This document shows, in pieces, positions 44,688 to 54,027 of a stretch of DNA of 64,000 nt (position 1 is the stretch's first letter; every line of letters starts with the position of its first letter). Below the pieces are notes generated by a model. It did not search any database. It was not told the DNA's origin and saw only the letters and a program-made list of their open reading frames with translations. The stretch covers positions 1 to 64,000 of the forward strand of contig JAEYRB010000006.1 in NCBI GenBank assembly GCA_023409735.1. The letters are read 5' to 3'. The translations under genes and the position numbers were made by a program. The stretch is from Bacillota bacterium. Lineage in GTDB: Bacteria > Bacillota > Clostridia > Acetivibrionales > DTU013.

Positions 44688-46319
44688 ATGAAATACATCC
44701 AGAATCCGATACTACCCGGTTTTAACCCTGATCCGGCAATAATCCGCAAAGATGATGATTATTATATTGCCACATCGACATTTGAATGGTTTCCTGGCAT
44801 ACCCATTTATCATTCCCGCGACCTAATAAACTGGGAGTTGTCATCTTATGCGCTGAAAACTAAGGAATATCTCGACCTTACAGGCGAAGAGGCCTCAAAG
44901 GGAGCATGGGCGCCATGCCTTAGCTATTGCGAGGAGGATAAGCGTTTTTATCTTATTTATTCAAATGTACACGGCAGTAATCCATGGTTTTTTGATGTGG
45001 ATAATTATATGATATGGACAGATGATATAAACGGTGATTGGAGTAAGCCTGTATATCTCAATTCAAGCGGCTTTGACCCATCGCTATTTCACGATAATGA
45101 TGGAAGAAAGTGGCTGGTTAATAAAGATCGTGACTTCCGTCCGGGAAAGATGGACAGCCGTGCCATAATTGTTCAGGAATTTGATATGAAGAAATGCCAG
45201 CTCATAGGAGAACCTGTCGAAATTAGCCGTGGAGCCACAAAAAGAGGCTTTGTAGAGGGTGCACATATATATAAGCATAACAAATTTTATTACCTTGTAG
45301 CAGCTGAAGGTGGGACGGGTTATGGACACTGTGTGACTGTCATGCGTTCAACCTCCATTACAGGACCATATGAGCCGGATCCTCTAAATCCTGTACTGAC
45401 AAGTGCGGCATGGAACTTTTCTGCCAGTGAGGCCTCTCCATATATGATGCCGGAGCTTTGCAATCCTCTGGCCGGTGTTCAAAAGGCAGGTCACGGCTCT
45501 CTTGTTGAAACACAGGATGGTCAGCTTTATATGGCGCATCTTTGTGCAAGGCCAATACTTCCTCAGCGCAGATGCTATCTTGGGCGTGAGACCGCAATAC
45601 AGAAGTTAATGTGGACCAATGATGGATGGCTTAGAATGGCTGACGGCAGCAACATAGCAAAAGCTCAGGTACTGGCTCCCGGACTTCCCGAGCACCCTTT
45701 TCCCGGTGAGGAGCCAAAATGTGATTTTGACAACGGATGCATGAGTCAGGATTTATGCTCTCCCCATAATCCGATAACTGGGGAATGGGCTGACCTGACA
45801 TCCAGAAGTGGATATCTCCGCCTGAGAGGTCAGGAATCACTTACCAGCCGCTATAATGTAAGCCTTGTTGCAAGGCGTGTTTCATCCTTCAGGGCTATGG
45901 CTGAAACAAAGCTGGACTTCACTCCTGAGCGCTACCACCATATGGCCGGGCTCTCGGTATATTATAACAATAAAAATCATTATGCAGTATATAAGACCTA
46001 CGATGAAGTATTAGGTGAATGTATCTGTGCATATGTATATTCGCAGGAAAGAGTGACAGAGCTATGCAAACCTATTAAGCTGTCAGGCAATTCAGATGTA
46101 TGGTTCCGTGCCGATATCGACGGACCTTCTCTCGGGTTAAGCTTCAGTGAAGACGGGGAAACATTCACTCCCATAAGTATGGAGCTTGATATGACCATGC
46201 TTGCCGACGAATATGCACATCAGATGTTTACCGGATCCTTTGTTGGAATATTTGCAGCAGACCTTCATACAAAGAGTAAATGGGCTGACTTTGACTATTT
46301 TACATACAAAGACCTATAG
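44688..46319 (+). CDS. Glycoside hydrolase family 43 beta-xylosidase
   Basis: A 543-residue enzyme releasing xylose from xylo-oligosaccharides. The five-blade propeller has the catalytic D in NPDPAI (residue about 16), the pKa-modulating D in SGFDPSLF (about 130) and acid E in FVEGAHIY (about 190). A C-terminal beta-sandwich (DUF1349/GH43_C2 type, about 330-540) completes the XynB-like form. No signal peptide, so it is cytoplasmic. AGGAGG fixes the ATG at 44688; the in-frame ATG at 44595 lies upstream of the promoter. Confidence 0.94.
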   Translation: MKYIQNPILPGFNPDPAIIRKDDDYYIATSTFEWFPGIPIYHSRDLINWELSSYALKTKEYLDLTGEEASKGAWAPCLSYCEEDKRFYLIYSNVHGSNPWFFDVDNYMIWTDDINGDWSKPVYLNSSGFDPSLFHDNDGRKWLVNKDRDFRPGKMDSRAIIVQEFDMKKCQLIGEPVEISRGATKRGFVEGAHIYKHNKFYYLVAAEGGTGYGHCVTVMRSTSITGPYEPDPLNPVLTSAAWNFSASEASPYMMPELCNPLAGVQKAGHGSLVETQDGQLYMAHLCARPILPQRRCYLGRETAIQKLMWTNDGWLRMADGSNIAKAQVLAPGLPEHPFPGEEPKCDFDNGCMSQDLCSPHNPITGEWADLTSRSGYLRLRGQESLTSRYNVSLVARRVSSFRAMAETKLDFTPERYHHMAGLSVYYNNKNHYAVYKTYDEVLGECICAYVYSQERVTELCKPIKLSGNSDVWFRADIDGPSLGLSFSEDGETFTPISMELDMTMLADEYAHQMFTGSFVGIFAADLHTKSKWADFDYFTYKDL

Positions 46320-46351
46320 AAAGCATAAAAACATACATACTGACAAATTGA

Positions 46352-46582
46352 CGAGGTGACAAGGGGACATTACTTGGATGCCTCCTTTCATTTCTTTTTA
46401 TTGAACCGTTTTTTGTAGCCTGTCTTTCAATATTTGGAATCAAAAAGTGCAGTATGAAGCTTGAAATTAATTATATGGCGGTTATATCAGTTTTAATTAT
46501 CGTATGGTCTCAGATAATTATCGTAGCTAAGTCAATGAAGATAAGAAAGATTGTTCCTTGTGTAATGATACGGGAGAACTAA
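46352..46582 (+). pseudogene. Possible remnant of a membrane-protein gene in a 518-bp gap
   Basis: A frame open between stops (46352-46582) encodes hydrophobic stretches (LLSFLFIEPFFVACLSIFG; AVISVLIIVWSQIIIVAKSM) but has no plausible start or ribosome binding site. It may be a decayed fragment. The rest of the gap to 46837 shows only a TATAAT near 46740 and no other features. Confidence 0.3.
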
Positions 46583-46837
46583 ATAAATAGATCTTCATCA
46601 AAAATTCATATGGTCATGCTAAAATATCCTCATGAATACTGGAATTGTCGGTAGTTATATGATTTGAACAGTCGTGCGGCAATTTCGGCAAAGCTGAAAA
46701 ATCGCATAGCAAGTTGCAATACAAAGCTATTGATTTATAGTATAATTTTGTAATGTAACCGGGTTTATTTGCCGTTGTTATCGGTATACGGCTAAAAGTA
46801 TATGAAAGCCTAATTGTTTTGGAAGGGATAAGTTATA

Positions 46838-47539
46838 ATGCAAAACAAGAAATACAGTGTATTATTTCTTGAAGACGAGCCAACAATTCGAGATGTTTTG
46901 AAGGAATATATGAATATATCCCATTACAATGTTGTGGAAACAGAAAATGGAGATGCTGCAGTTGCATTATTGGATAAGCAGAGCTTTGATATTGCGGTAC
47001 TTGATATAATGGTACCGGGAGCCAGCGGCCTTGATGTGTTAAGTCATATCAAAGAATGCCATCCGCAAACAGCTACTATAATGCTTACCGCATTAGAGGA
47101 TGAGAGAACACAGGTGGATGCTTTTAATCGTTATGCTGATGACTACATAATCAAGCCTGTTTCGCCTATTATTCTATTGAAAAGAATGGAGACGATCCTT
47201 CGGCGTGTGAGACGCAACCTTCTGGACCTGCAAGAAAAACAACATGGCCTGACCTTTGAGGAGGAGGCTTATAGCGTGTATTATAACGGTAATGCCCTGC
47301 CGCTTACACTCAGTGAGTATTTACTATTGCAAACGCTATACAAAGAGCCAAATCGCGTTTTTAATCGTGAACAGCTTATACTTCGTATTTTTAATGAGGA
47401 TTATATCGGAAATGACCGCATTATTGATGCTCATGTTAAAAACTTAAGAAAAAAGCTGCCTGTTTCGTGTATTAAAACAGTTATTGGTGTTGGGTACCAA
47501 TTTGATAAGGAAGGAGCAGCATATGAAGCTCATCCATAA
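46838..47539 (+). CDS. OmpR-family response regulator
   Basis: A 233-residue two-component regulator. The receiver has E12/D13, phospho-acceptor D56 (VLDIMVPG), T in MLTAL and K in IIKPVSP. The C-terminal winged helix is of the OmpR/PhoB type (LTLSEYLLLQTLYKEPNRVFNREQL). It overlaps the kinase gene by 17 bp and probably controls the ABC exporter that follows. Confidence 0.95.
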   Translation: MQNKKYSVLFLEDEPTIRDVLKEYMNISHYNVVETENGDAAVALLDKQSFDIAVLDIMVPGASGLDVLSHIKECHPQTATIMLTALEDERTQVDAFNRYADDYIIKPVSPIILLKRMETILRRVRRNLLDLQEKQHGLTFEEEAYSVYYNGNALPLTLSEYLLLQTLYKEPNRVFNREQLILRIFNEDYIGNDRIIDAHVKNLRKKLPVSCIKTVIGVGYQFDKEGAAYEAHP

Positions 47540-49118
47540 GAATTTCCTGTATACTGCAATTGTGGCAGGTATCCTTACCATTTTGGTGCTTGGGTATTTT
47601 GTATTTATGCTGCCCTCTCTCTATGTGGAGCATATATCAAACAGAGACTTTAATTCTATAGTAAAACAGCATGAGAGCTATCTTAAAGAAGGCTCATACG
47701 AGAATGTCAGGGTCAATAATCCCGCTTGTATGACGCTTGATATCCCTTTTTCTGAAGAAGCCATTGTTGTCATGGGAAAGACCTTCAAGATTACAATAAC
47801 ACCGGCGACAGATGATATGAGAATGCTTCTTTCAGATATAAAAGATTATGTAAAAGCTAATATAAATTTCTTTAATGGCACAGAGAAGAGCCCGGATAAA
47901 AAACAAATTTCCGCTGAATTCCAAAAAAAAGCTGCACAATGGAAGAAAGCTTTTGAAAAGCAGGCAGATTTTTTAGATAAGCTGCCATTCACTTTAGAAG
48001 CGCAAACAGATACGACATATTTTGATAGCTTTAGCGGTGAATCATCGAGTATACATTATCTCTCATCCGATACAATTGTTATTGAAAGCCTTGTTGCAGA
48101 TGACAAAAATCAATACACAAATTATGTATGTTTTACATTTAACAATGACCGCATTGCAATTACTTATCTTCCTACAATGACTCCGCAAATTAATGAAATA
48201 GCCCCGGTTGTAATAAGCTCATTACCTATGCTTATAGCTGTTATTATACTATTTGCATTAGTTGTTTCGTACCTGTATTCCAAGGGCATTGTTGACCCTA
48301 TTGTAAGCCTGGTAAAGCACACACAGGCAGTGAAGCAAAGCGGCAACATCACAAGTATTCCGCTTAAGTCAAAAGGAAAGGATGAGGTTTCTACCCTGAT
48401 ACAGACGCTAAATGAGATGTACGAGGAATTGAATAATAATTATAAGGCTCTTGAGGATAAAAACGCGGAACTTAAGGAAAGAAATAAAAGGCAGGAGGTC
48501 TTTCTGCGCTCATCCTCCCATCAATTAAAGACCCCCATTGCTGCAGCACTTTTGTTGGTTGAAGGTATGATAAACCAAGTGGGCAAATACCGGGATGTAA
48601 AAGAGTATCTGCCTAAGGTAAAAAAACGGCTTTTGTCAATGCGCAAAATTGTAGAAGACATATTATATCTTAATCGCTGTGAAGAAAATGTAACGTTTGA
48701 GGCTGTGAACCTAAATATTCTCGTAGCAAGGCAATTATCCGATTATCAAATTACACTGGCAGAAGGCGGCTATACTTTGATCACCGATTATTCTGAAGCT
48801 TGTTACATAAACACAGATCAGAATCTATTGTCAAAAATTATTGATAACCTCATTTCAAATGCAATTATGCACAGCAAAGAAGGCGCTGTGATAACAATTT
48901 CAACAAAAAAGGAACAGCTGGAGATTCATAATAGTAACGCTCATATTGACGAAAAATTATTGCCCGATATTTTCGAGCCGTTTGTAAGCGGCAATAGTAA
49001 AGGTCACGGACTTGGACTTTATATTGTTAAATATTATGCAAAAATTCTGAGAGCTGAAGTCAATATAAGTAATGTACAGGATGGGGTTCTTGCAAAGGTA
49101 ACGTTTAATAAAGAATAG
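47523..49118 (+). CDS. Sensor histidine kinase
   Basis: A 531-residue membrane kinase. TM1 (about 9-31), an extracytoplasmic sensor domain of about 195 residues, TM2 (228-252), HAMP (253-305), a coiled coil, HisKA with H333 (SSHQLKTPIAA) and HATPase (NLISNAIMHS; GHGLGLYIVKY). AAGGAGC precedes the ATG at 47523, inside the regulator's 3' end. The large external domain suggests sensing of an extracellular compound. Confidence 0.93.
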   Translation: MKLIHKNFLYTAIVAGILTILVLGYFVFMLPSLYVEHISNRDFNSIVKQHESYLKEGSYENVRVNNPACMTLDIPFSEEAIVVMGKTFKITITPATDDMRMLLSDIKDYVKANINFFNGTEKSPDKKQISAEFQKKAAQWKKAFEKQADFLDKLPFTLEAQTDTTYFDSFSGESSSIHYLSSDTIVIESLVADDKNQYTNYVCFTFNNDRIAITYLPTMTPQINEIAPVVISSLPMLIAVIILFALVVSYLYSKGIVDPIVSLVKHTQAVKQSGNITSIPLKSKGKDEVSTLIQTLNEMYEELNNNYKALEDKNAELKERNKRQEVFLRSSSHQLKTPIAAALLLVEGMINQVGKYRDVKEYLPKVKKRLLSMRKIVEDILYLNRCEENVTFEAVNLNILVARQLSDYQITLAEGGYTLITDYSEACYINTDQNLLSKIIDNLISNAIMHSKEGAVITISTKKEQLEIHNSNAHIDEKLLPDIFEPFVSGNSKGHGLGLYIVKYYAKILRAEVNISNVQDGVLAKVTFNKE

Positions 49119-49155
49119 CGGATTTGTTACTATTCAAAATTACCTGCACAAAATC

Positions 49156-49172
49156 TTCACACGATATTCATA
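49156..49172 (+). promoter_or_regulatory. Direct-repeat operator candidate upstream of ABC genes
   Basis: TTCACA (49156-49161) and TTCATA (49167-49172) are direct hexamers with an 11-bp period, the typical layout of OmpR/PhoB-family sites. They lie 45-60 bp before the ABC gene and directly after the cognate kinase gene. Confidence 0.45.
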
Positions 49173-49216
49173 CCGGTTTGCTAACATTAATCCTGTAATA
49201 ACGAGGAGGAGTAATT

Positions 49217-50098
49217 ATGCTATTAAAAATAAACAGCTTAAATGTCCAATATGGGAAAACAACAGCGCTTAATATTTTATCTCCAATTACCTTTGAGAAG
49301 GGCGATCGTATAGGAGTTATAGGCTCGAATGGAGCCGGAAAAAGCACATTGATAAAAAGTCTTTTAGGCATTGTGAGGTATACCGGGTCTATTGACAGTA
49401 CCATTGCGCCGCTTGATATGGCTGTACATATGCAATTTAATGAATACACAGACAGTATGGCAGTGAAATATGTTATGGAAGCCATTTTGCAGACGAAGCT
49501 TAAAAACAACCGGAGGCTTCAGGAGCTTATTTCATATTTTGAGTTCGAAAAGTGCCTTAATAAAAAGTATAAAAATCTTTCCGGCGGTCAAAAACAGCGC
49601 TTTACAATTATACTGGTAATGATGCAGGATGCGCCTCTCACCTTTTACGATGAGGTTACATCCGGATTGGATTTTGAGACGAGGCAAAGGCTCGTTGAAA
49701 AATTAGTCTCCTGGTATAAGGATAAGGAGACTACCCTATGCATTGTTTCTCATTACTACGATGAATTGGAGCATTTAACAAATAAGCTCATGATTTTAGA
49801 ACAGGGAAGGGTAGTTGACTTTGGCGATAAGGATGAGCTGTTCATGAAGTATTGCGGGCGTGCAATTATTCTAATAGATAATACGGAGGCAAATCAGCTG
49901 ATAACAAACAAATATGCAAAGCTGGAAGCTCCGAATCACCTAATTGCTATTTCGTGCAATACACAGGAGCTTGAAATGGAAATATCCACATTATTAATTA
50001 AAAACAATGTTAATTATAAGCGCAGTAATAATGATATAGAAATGATTTTTATTAATGCAAGAAAGCAGGCTGCTCTGGGAGGTGTGATCAATGAATAA
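49217..50098 (+). CDS. ABC transporter ATP-binding protein
   Basis: A 293-residue exporter ATPase. It has Walker A GSNGAGKST (36-44), signature NLSGGQKQR, Walker B LTFYDEVTSGLD and the switch His in CIVSHYYDEL. The C-terminal ~80 residues are a non-catalytic extension, as in drug or peptide exporters. AACGAGGAGGAG precedes the ATG. It overlaps the permease gene by 8 bp. Confidence 0.93.
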   Translation: MLLKINSLNVQYGKTTALNILSPITFEKGDRIGVIGSNGAGKSTLIKSLLGIVRYTGSIDSTIAPLDMAVHMQFNEYTDSMAVKYVMEAILQTKLKNNRRLQELISYFEFEKCLNKKYKNLSGGQKQRFTIILVMMQDAPLTFYDEVTSGLDFETRQRLVEKLVSWYKDKETTLCIVSHYYDELEHLTNKLMILEQGRVVDFGDKDELFMKYCGRAIILIDNTEANQLITNKYAKLEAPNHLIAISCNTQELEMEISTLLIKNNVNYKRSNNDIEMIFINARKQAALGGVINE

Positions 50099-50864
50099 GA
50101 ACAGAATTTCTCTTAAGATGATACAGTATGAGCTCAGAAATGTATTAGGGAACCCGTTCGTACATATTTTCGGCTTTGCTTTTCCAATTATGATGTCCAT
50201 TATTTTTACTAAATCTATATCTGGTGATATTACTGATAATTCCTATATGGGTGAGGTTGTTACTTCTATTTTCCTTGGTATGGGCACTATAATTCCCATG
50301 GCTACTATTCTTATTGGCTATGCCAGTACTTGCTCAATGGATATTGAGAAGGGTATTCCGCTAAGGATGAAGCTATTTGGCTTCAATGAAAAATACACGA
50401 TTATAAATAGGTTAATCGCTGAGTTTATCTATATGACTGTTGTTTATCCGATTTATATTGCCGTAGGGTTAGTTGTGATTAAGATCTCTGCGCCTTCAGC
50501 CTTGGGATTAATCATTTATAGTGCCTGTTTATATGCTTTAGCGGTGTCGCTTTTTATTATGGCACATGCCATTGCAAACCTTGTAAAGAAATTCGGCTTA
50601 ACTTATATGATCACAATGTCGATATACTTTGGAATAATGATTTTCAGCGGCATGATGGGAGTTACTGTTGATAAATTGCCAAGGGGTATGCAGGTTGTAT
50701 CAAACTTACTTCCTACTACATATTTCACAAAGGATTTTTATAAAGCTTGGATTGGCAAGGCCTATAATTTTGTGCCTATGATACAGGCCTATATATTCAT
50801 GTTTGCTATATCAGGAATACTGGCTTTTGTTATGATTTACAAGTCAAAAAGAGCCTTGCACTAA
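50091..50864 (+). CDS. ABC-2 type transporter permease
   Basis: A 257-residue permease with about six membrane helices and the usual ABC-2 pattern (a GNPFVHIFGFAFPIMMSIIF start, then a GEVVTSIFLGMGTIIPMATIL segment). It is partnered with the ATPase just upstream and is presumably induced by the upstream two-component system. The substrate is unknown; antimicrobial peptide or lipid export is possible. Confidence 0.9.
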   Translation: MNKNRISLKMIQYELRNVLGNPFVHIFGFAFPIMMSIIFTKSISGDITDNSYMGEVVTSIFLGMGTIIPMATILIGYASTCSMDIEKGIPLRMKLFGFNEKYTIINRLIAEFIYMTVVYPIYIAVGLVVIKISAPSALGLIIYSACLYALAVSLFIMAHAIANLVKKFGLTYMITMSIYFGIMIFSGMMGVTVDKLPRGMQVVSNLLPTTYFTKDFYKAWIGKAYNFVPMIQAYIFMFAISGILAFVMIYKSKRALH

Positions 50865-51000
50865 AACATGCGAAGATAGTAGGAGACAGCAAAATCAAGC
50901 AATATCAAAAGTGGAACCTATAATTATTTATTTTATACAATGCACTTTTATCTAGACTGGCAAGGGGAACATGATTGCATTTGACGCTCATATCAAATTG

Positions 51001-51029
51001 TTGACATGATGACGAGACCACTGTAATCT
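51001..51029 (+). promoter_or_regulatory. Putative promoter of the serine hydrolase gene
   Basis: A consensus TTGACA (51001-51006) and TAATCT (51024-51029) with 17-bp spacing, 90 bp upstream of the start. Confidence 0.55.
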
Positions 51030-51118
51030 TAAGACGGGAATAACCGGAATATGTTGATGAAATAGTCTGATACCATCTATAAAGGTTGTGGTGTAATCGA
51101 GCATAGGAGGCAAATTAT

Positions 51119-52162
51119 ATGATGCAAATTGACAAATTAAATCAGGTAGAAAAGCTTTTTGAAAGCTACAGAGATACCAAAGGCTTTTCAGGAGTAGCAT
51201 TGATGAAAACGGAGCAAGAAGAATTATTTCATTTTTGTGCTGGGTACGAAAACCGAGCATACAAAATAGAAAACAAATTAAGCACAGCTTTTGATACAGC
51301 ATCAATTACAAAGCTTTTTACGGTAGCTGGAATCATCCTTTTGGAAAGTAAAGGACTGATCAGTCTTGAGGATGACATACATTCGATCTTGGATTTACAG
51401 AATACTAGAATTCCAAAGGATGTAAAAATAAAACACTTACTTACCCATACATCAGGAATTGCAGACGATGTTGAGGAGGAAAAAGGGGAGGATTATTCTG
51501 CGCTGTTTGCTAATTCTGCAAATTATGCATTAAGGGAAAATATAGATTTCATGCCTAATTTTGCGAATAAGGTACCTAATTTCAAAGCAGGAGAACGAAT
51601 TTGCTATAATAACTGTGCATTTATTCTTCTAGGGTTGGCAATAGAAAAAATAACAAATAAGGGTTATCGACAATTTATTACAGAAGAGATTTTTCCAACT
51701 TTTCAGTTGAAAAATACTTTTTTTACCGGAAAAGATGATTGTGACAGAAGGTATGCTGAGGGGTATTATTATGATGAAAGTCGGAATCTAAGGAAAAATA
51801 TTTACTCATTTCCTCCAATTGGAACAGCAGATAGCGGTGCATATACAACAGTAGGTGATCTGGATATATTTATTAGAAATATAAAGAATAGTGATGTTTA
51901 TCAGAAAATGATGTGCCCTCAAACAAGCATAAGATATGAAAGAAATGACGCCTATTATACGGTTGGCTTTGGATTTGAACTGATAGAGAAGGATGGAAAA
52001 ATTCTTAGGGTACATAAGGATGGACATAATAATGGTGTATGTAATATCACAATATTTTATCCTCAGGAGGATATTACATTTACTATTTTAGGTAATGTGG
52101 AATGTAATATATGGGAGCTAAAAAGTGAATGCGAAAAAATCTTGTTTGACAAAGCATTTTAG
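51119..52162 (+). CDS. Beta-lactamase-family serine hydrolase (class C/DD-peptidase fold)
   Basis: A 347-residue PF00144-type enzyme. The nucleophile motif is S62-I-T-K65 (DTASITKLF). The second motif is YNN in GERICYNNCAFILLGLAIEK, and the LLTHTSGI segment is typical. There is no signal peptide, so it is likely a cytoplasmic esterase or peptidase rather than a penicillin-binding protein. AGGAGG lies 8 bp before the ATG. It may be cotranscribed with the acyltransferase-like gene 82 bp downstream. Confidence 0.88.
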   Translation: MMQIDKLNQVEKLFESYRDTKGFSGVALMKTEQEELFHFCAGYENRAYKIENKLSTAFDTASITKLFTVAGIILLESKGLISLEDDIHSILDLQNTRIPKDVKIKHLLTHTSGIADDVEEEKGEDYSALFANSANYALRENIDFMPNFANKVPNFKAGERICYNNCAFILLGLAIEKITNKGYRQFITEEIFPTFQLKNTFFTGKDDCDRRYAEGYYYDESRNLRKNIYSFPPIGTADSGAYTTVGDLDIFIRNIKNSDVYQKMMCPQTSIRYERNDAYYTVGFGFELIEKDGKILRVHKDGHNNGVCNITIFYPQEDITFTILGNVECNIWELKSECEKILFDKAF

Positions 52163-52243
52163 TGGTTTTGTCAACAAAAGAAGTATACTATCATGAAATT
52201 ATGGTTTTAATGAAAAATCTCATCGATAGAAGGCGTTGTTTGC

Positions 52244-53500
52244 ATGGAGAGACAATATATTCGTTCAGAGCGAGCACATTTTATGTGCCCTAATATGCAC
52301 TTCGGAATTATGGTTACTATAAAGGACAAGCCGGATATAAATAAGATTATAGCTAGCTTCGATGTCATGTCTAAAGCACACCCCTTTCTTAGAAGTACTA
52401 TAAAGTATGAGAGTGGCAGTACCAATTTATATTATGATATTGGCGACAGGTCAACTGTTGATATACAGGAGAGAGGATTCACCCATACAAGATGGGAGGA
52501 TTACCGAAAAATTGGAGAAAAAGAGTGGAACATGCTGGAAAACGGCCTGCTCAAGGTATTTGTCTATACTAAGCAAGAAGAGACGACCATGCTTTTTGTT
52601 TCGCATCATTTACTTGGCGATGGCAGATGCCTGCTTGAGTTGGTAAATGAGTTTGCTGATCTTTATGTTCAGGGTAAGAAACCTGTTTATATTGAGGAAA
52701 ATTTGATCAAAGGAATAGAGGATCTACCGGCAAAGAGCGACCTGGCCGGGGTTAGCAAGTACTTGGTAAAATATTTAAATAAGAAATGGAAGAAAGAACA
52801 AACGCTTGTTAGCTATGAGGAATATGAAAGGTTCTCTGATGATTTTGCTAAAAATAATCCTGTAGCACACGAAGTAATGACAATAGAAGAGCAGGAATGT
52901 AATGCACTGAGAGCATATTGTAAAAAGCATGGCATTACAGTAAATGATTTATTAATGGCTAAAATGTATGTTGGTATGAATACAGATAAAGTAATTATTG
53001 CAGCAGATATACGAGCTAAGCTCAAATGCTATAACAAGGGAGCATGTGGAAATTACGCCACTGCAATGGGGATCGTATGTAAGGATAAGAACAAGGATAT
53101 TATAAGCAGAGCAAAAGAGACACATAAGCAGGTACAAAGGCATCTTGGCAGTAATCAAAAATTAATGCTGGTACTGTCCTGCTACTTGAATATGGATCAG
53201 GATCTGCTTGATGCAGCGGCTATAACGACACTTGGGGGCTTTAAAAGCAAAGCTGCCGGTATTGCGGGTGGTATGTTCGGGTTCCAAAAGAGGGATGGGA
53301 TAAGCCTTACGAATTTAGGCAGTCTTCAAAATGACAATATTACCGAAGCAGTATTTATTCCGCCAGCATCACCTGCTGCCATCCAAACAGTTGGAGCATT
53401 GACTGTAAATGATAGGCTACAGCTCTGCAGCAGCTATTATGAAGCAGCAATTTCATCAGAGAAAGTGAAAAGTCAACTAAAAGCATTAGGGCATCTATAA
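52244..53500 (+). CDS. Stand-alone condensation-domain/CoA-dependent acyltransferase-like protein
   Basis: A 418-residue protein of the chloramphenicol-acetyltransferase-like superfamily. The active-site signature HHxxxDG is present as SHHLLGDG near residues 122-129, and the N-terminal ERAHFMCPNMHFGIMV and a central PADIRAKL-like strand (IAADIRAKLKC) fit the PapA/alcohol acyltransferase branch. No carrier protein or adenylation gene is nearby, so an acyl ester or amide product is inferred only. The ribosome binding site is weak. Confidence 0.75.
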   Translation: MERQYIRSERAHFMCPNMHFGIMVTIKDKPDINKIIASFDVMSKAHPFLRSTIKYESGSTNLYYDIGDRSTVDIQERGFTHTRWEDYRKIGEKEWNMLENGLLKVFVYTKQEETTMLFVSHHLLGDGRCLLELVNEFADLYVQGKKPVYIEENLIKGIEDLPAKSDLAGVSKYLVKYLNKKWKKEQTLVSYEEYERFSDDFAKNNPVAHEVMTIEEQECNALRAYCKKHGITVNDLLMAKMYVGMNTDKVIIAADIRAKLKCYNKGACGNYATAMGIVCKDKNKDIISRAKETHKQVQRHLGSNQKLMLVLSCYLNMDQDLLDAAAITTLGGFKSKAAGIAGGMFGFQKRDGISLTNLGSLQNDNITEAVFIPPASPAAIQTVGALTVNDRLQLCSSYYEAAISSEKVKSQLKALGHL

Positions 53501-54027
53501 CTCGCCAACTTTTATGTACATACTGTTTACAAGGTGTACTAACCTGAATAAGAATATTACCAAGAAACAGAATAAAAACTAGCGGAATAAGGAAAAACCT
53601 AATAAAAAATATCCATAAAGATAACTAAAAAGACACATTTTTACCGTGATCACTGAGGAAGACACTTTTCTATTGATAATACTCCGCGAAGCCTTGATTT
53701 ACCAGGGCTTTCTTTGTTCATATATGCAGTCTTTTGAATATTGTATACAGTATATCAAAAAATGTAAAAGTTTGTAGAATTAATTTATACAAACTGTACA
53801 AAAAAAACACAAAAGAAGCATTAAAATTTTTATGTTTTAAAAATGGTAAACAAATGTTATTTATGCTAGGATAGTCAGCATGTGCTTTAAATAAACAACG
53901 ATGGTGTTTAATGACAAAATATATAGTATAAAAGCCATAAGATTATTTTATCTGAACTTGTTGTAAGGACTTGCTCGATAAAATTTTAACAATGTTATCG
54001 ATATAATGGTTTTGGAGGGAGTAGGTT
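53501..54027. other. 527-bp gap with one terminator
   Basis: Apart from the terminator at 53689-53718 the gap is AT-rich and holds no gene I can recognise. The last 150 bp presumably contain the mdh promoter, but no good -35/-10 pair stands out. Confidence 0.5.
53689..53718 (+). terminator. Terminator upstream of mdh
   Basis: AAGCCTTG (53689-53696) pairs with CAGGGCTT (53703-53710), 8 bp with one G-U, followed by TCTTTGTT. Confidence 0.75.
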
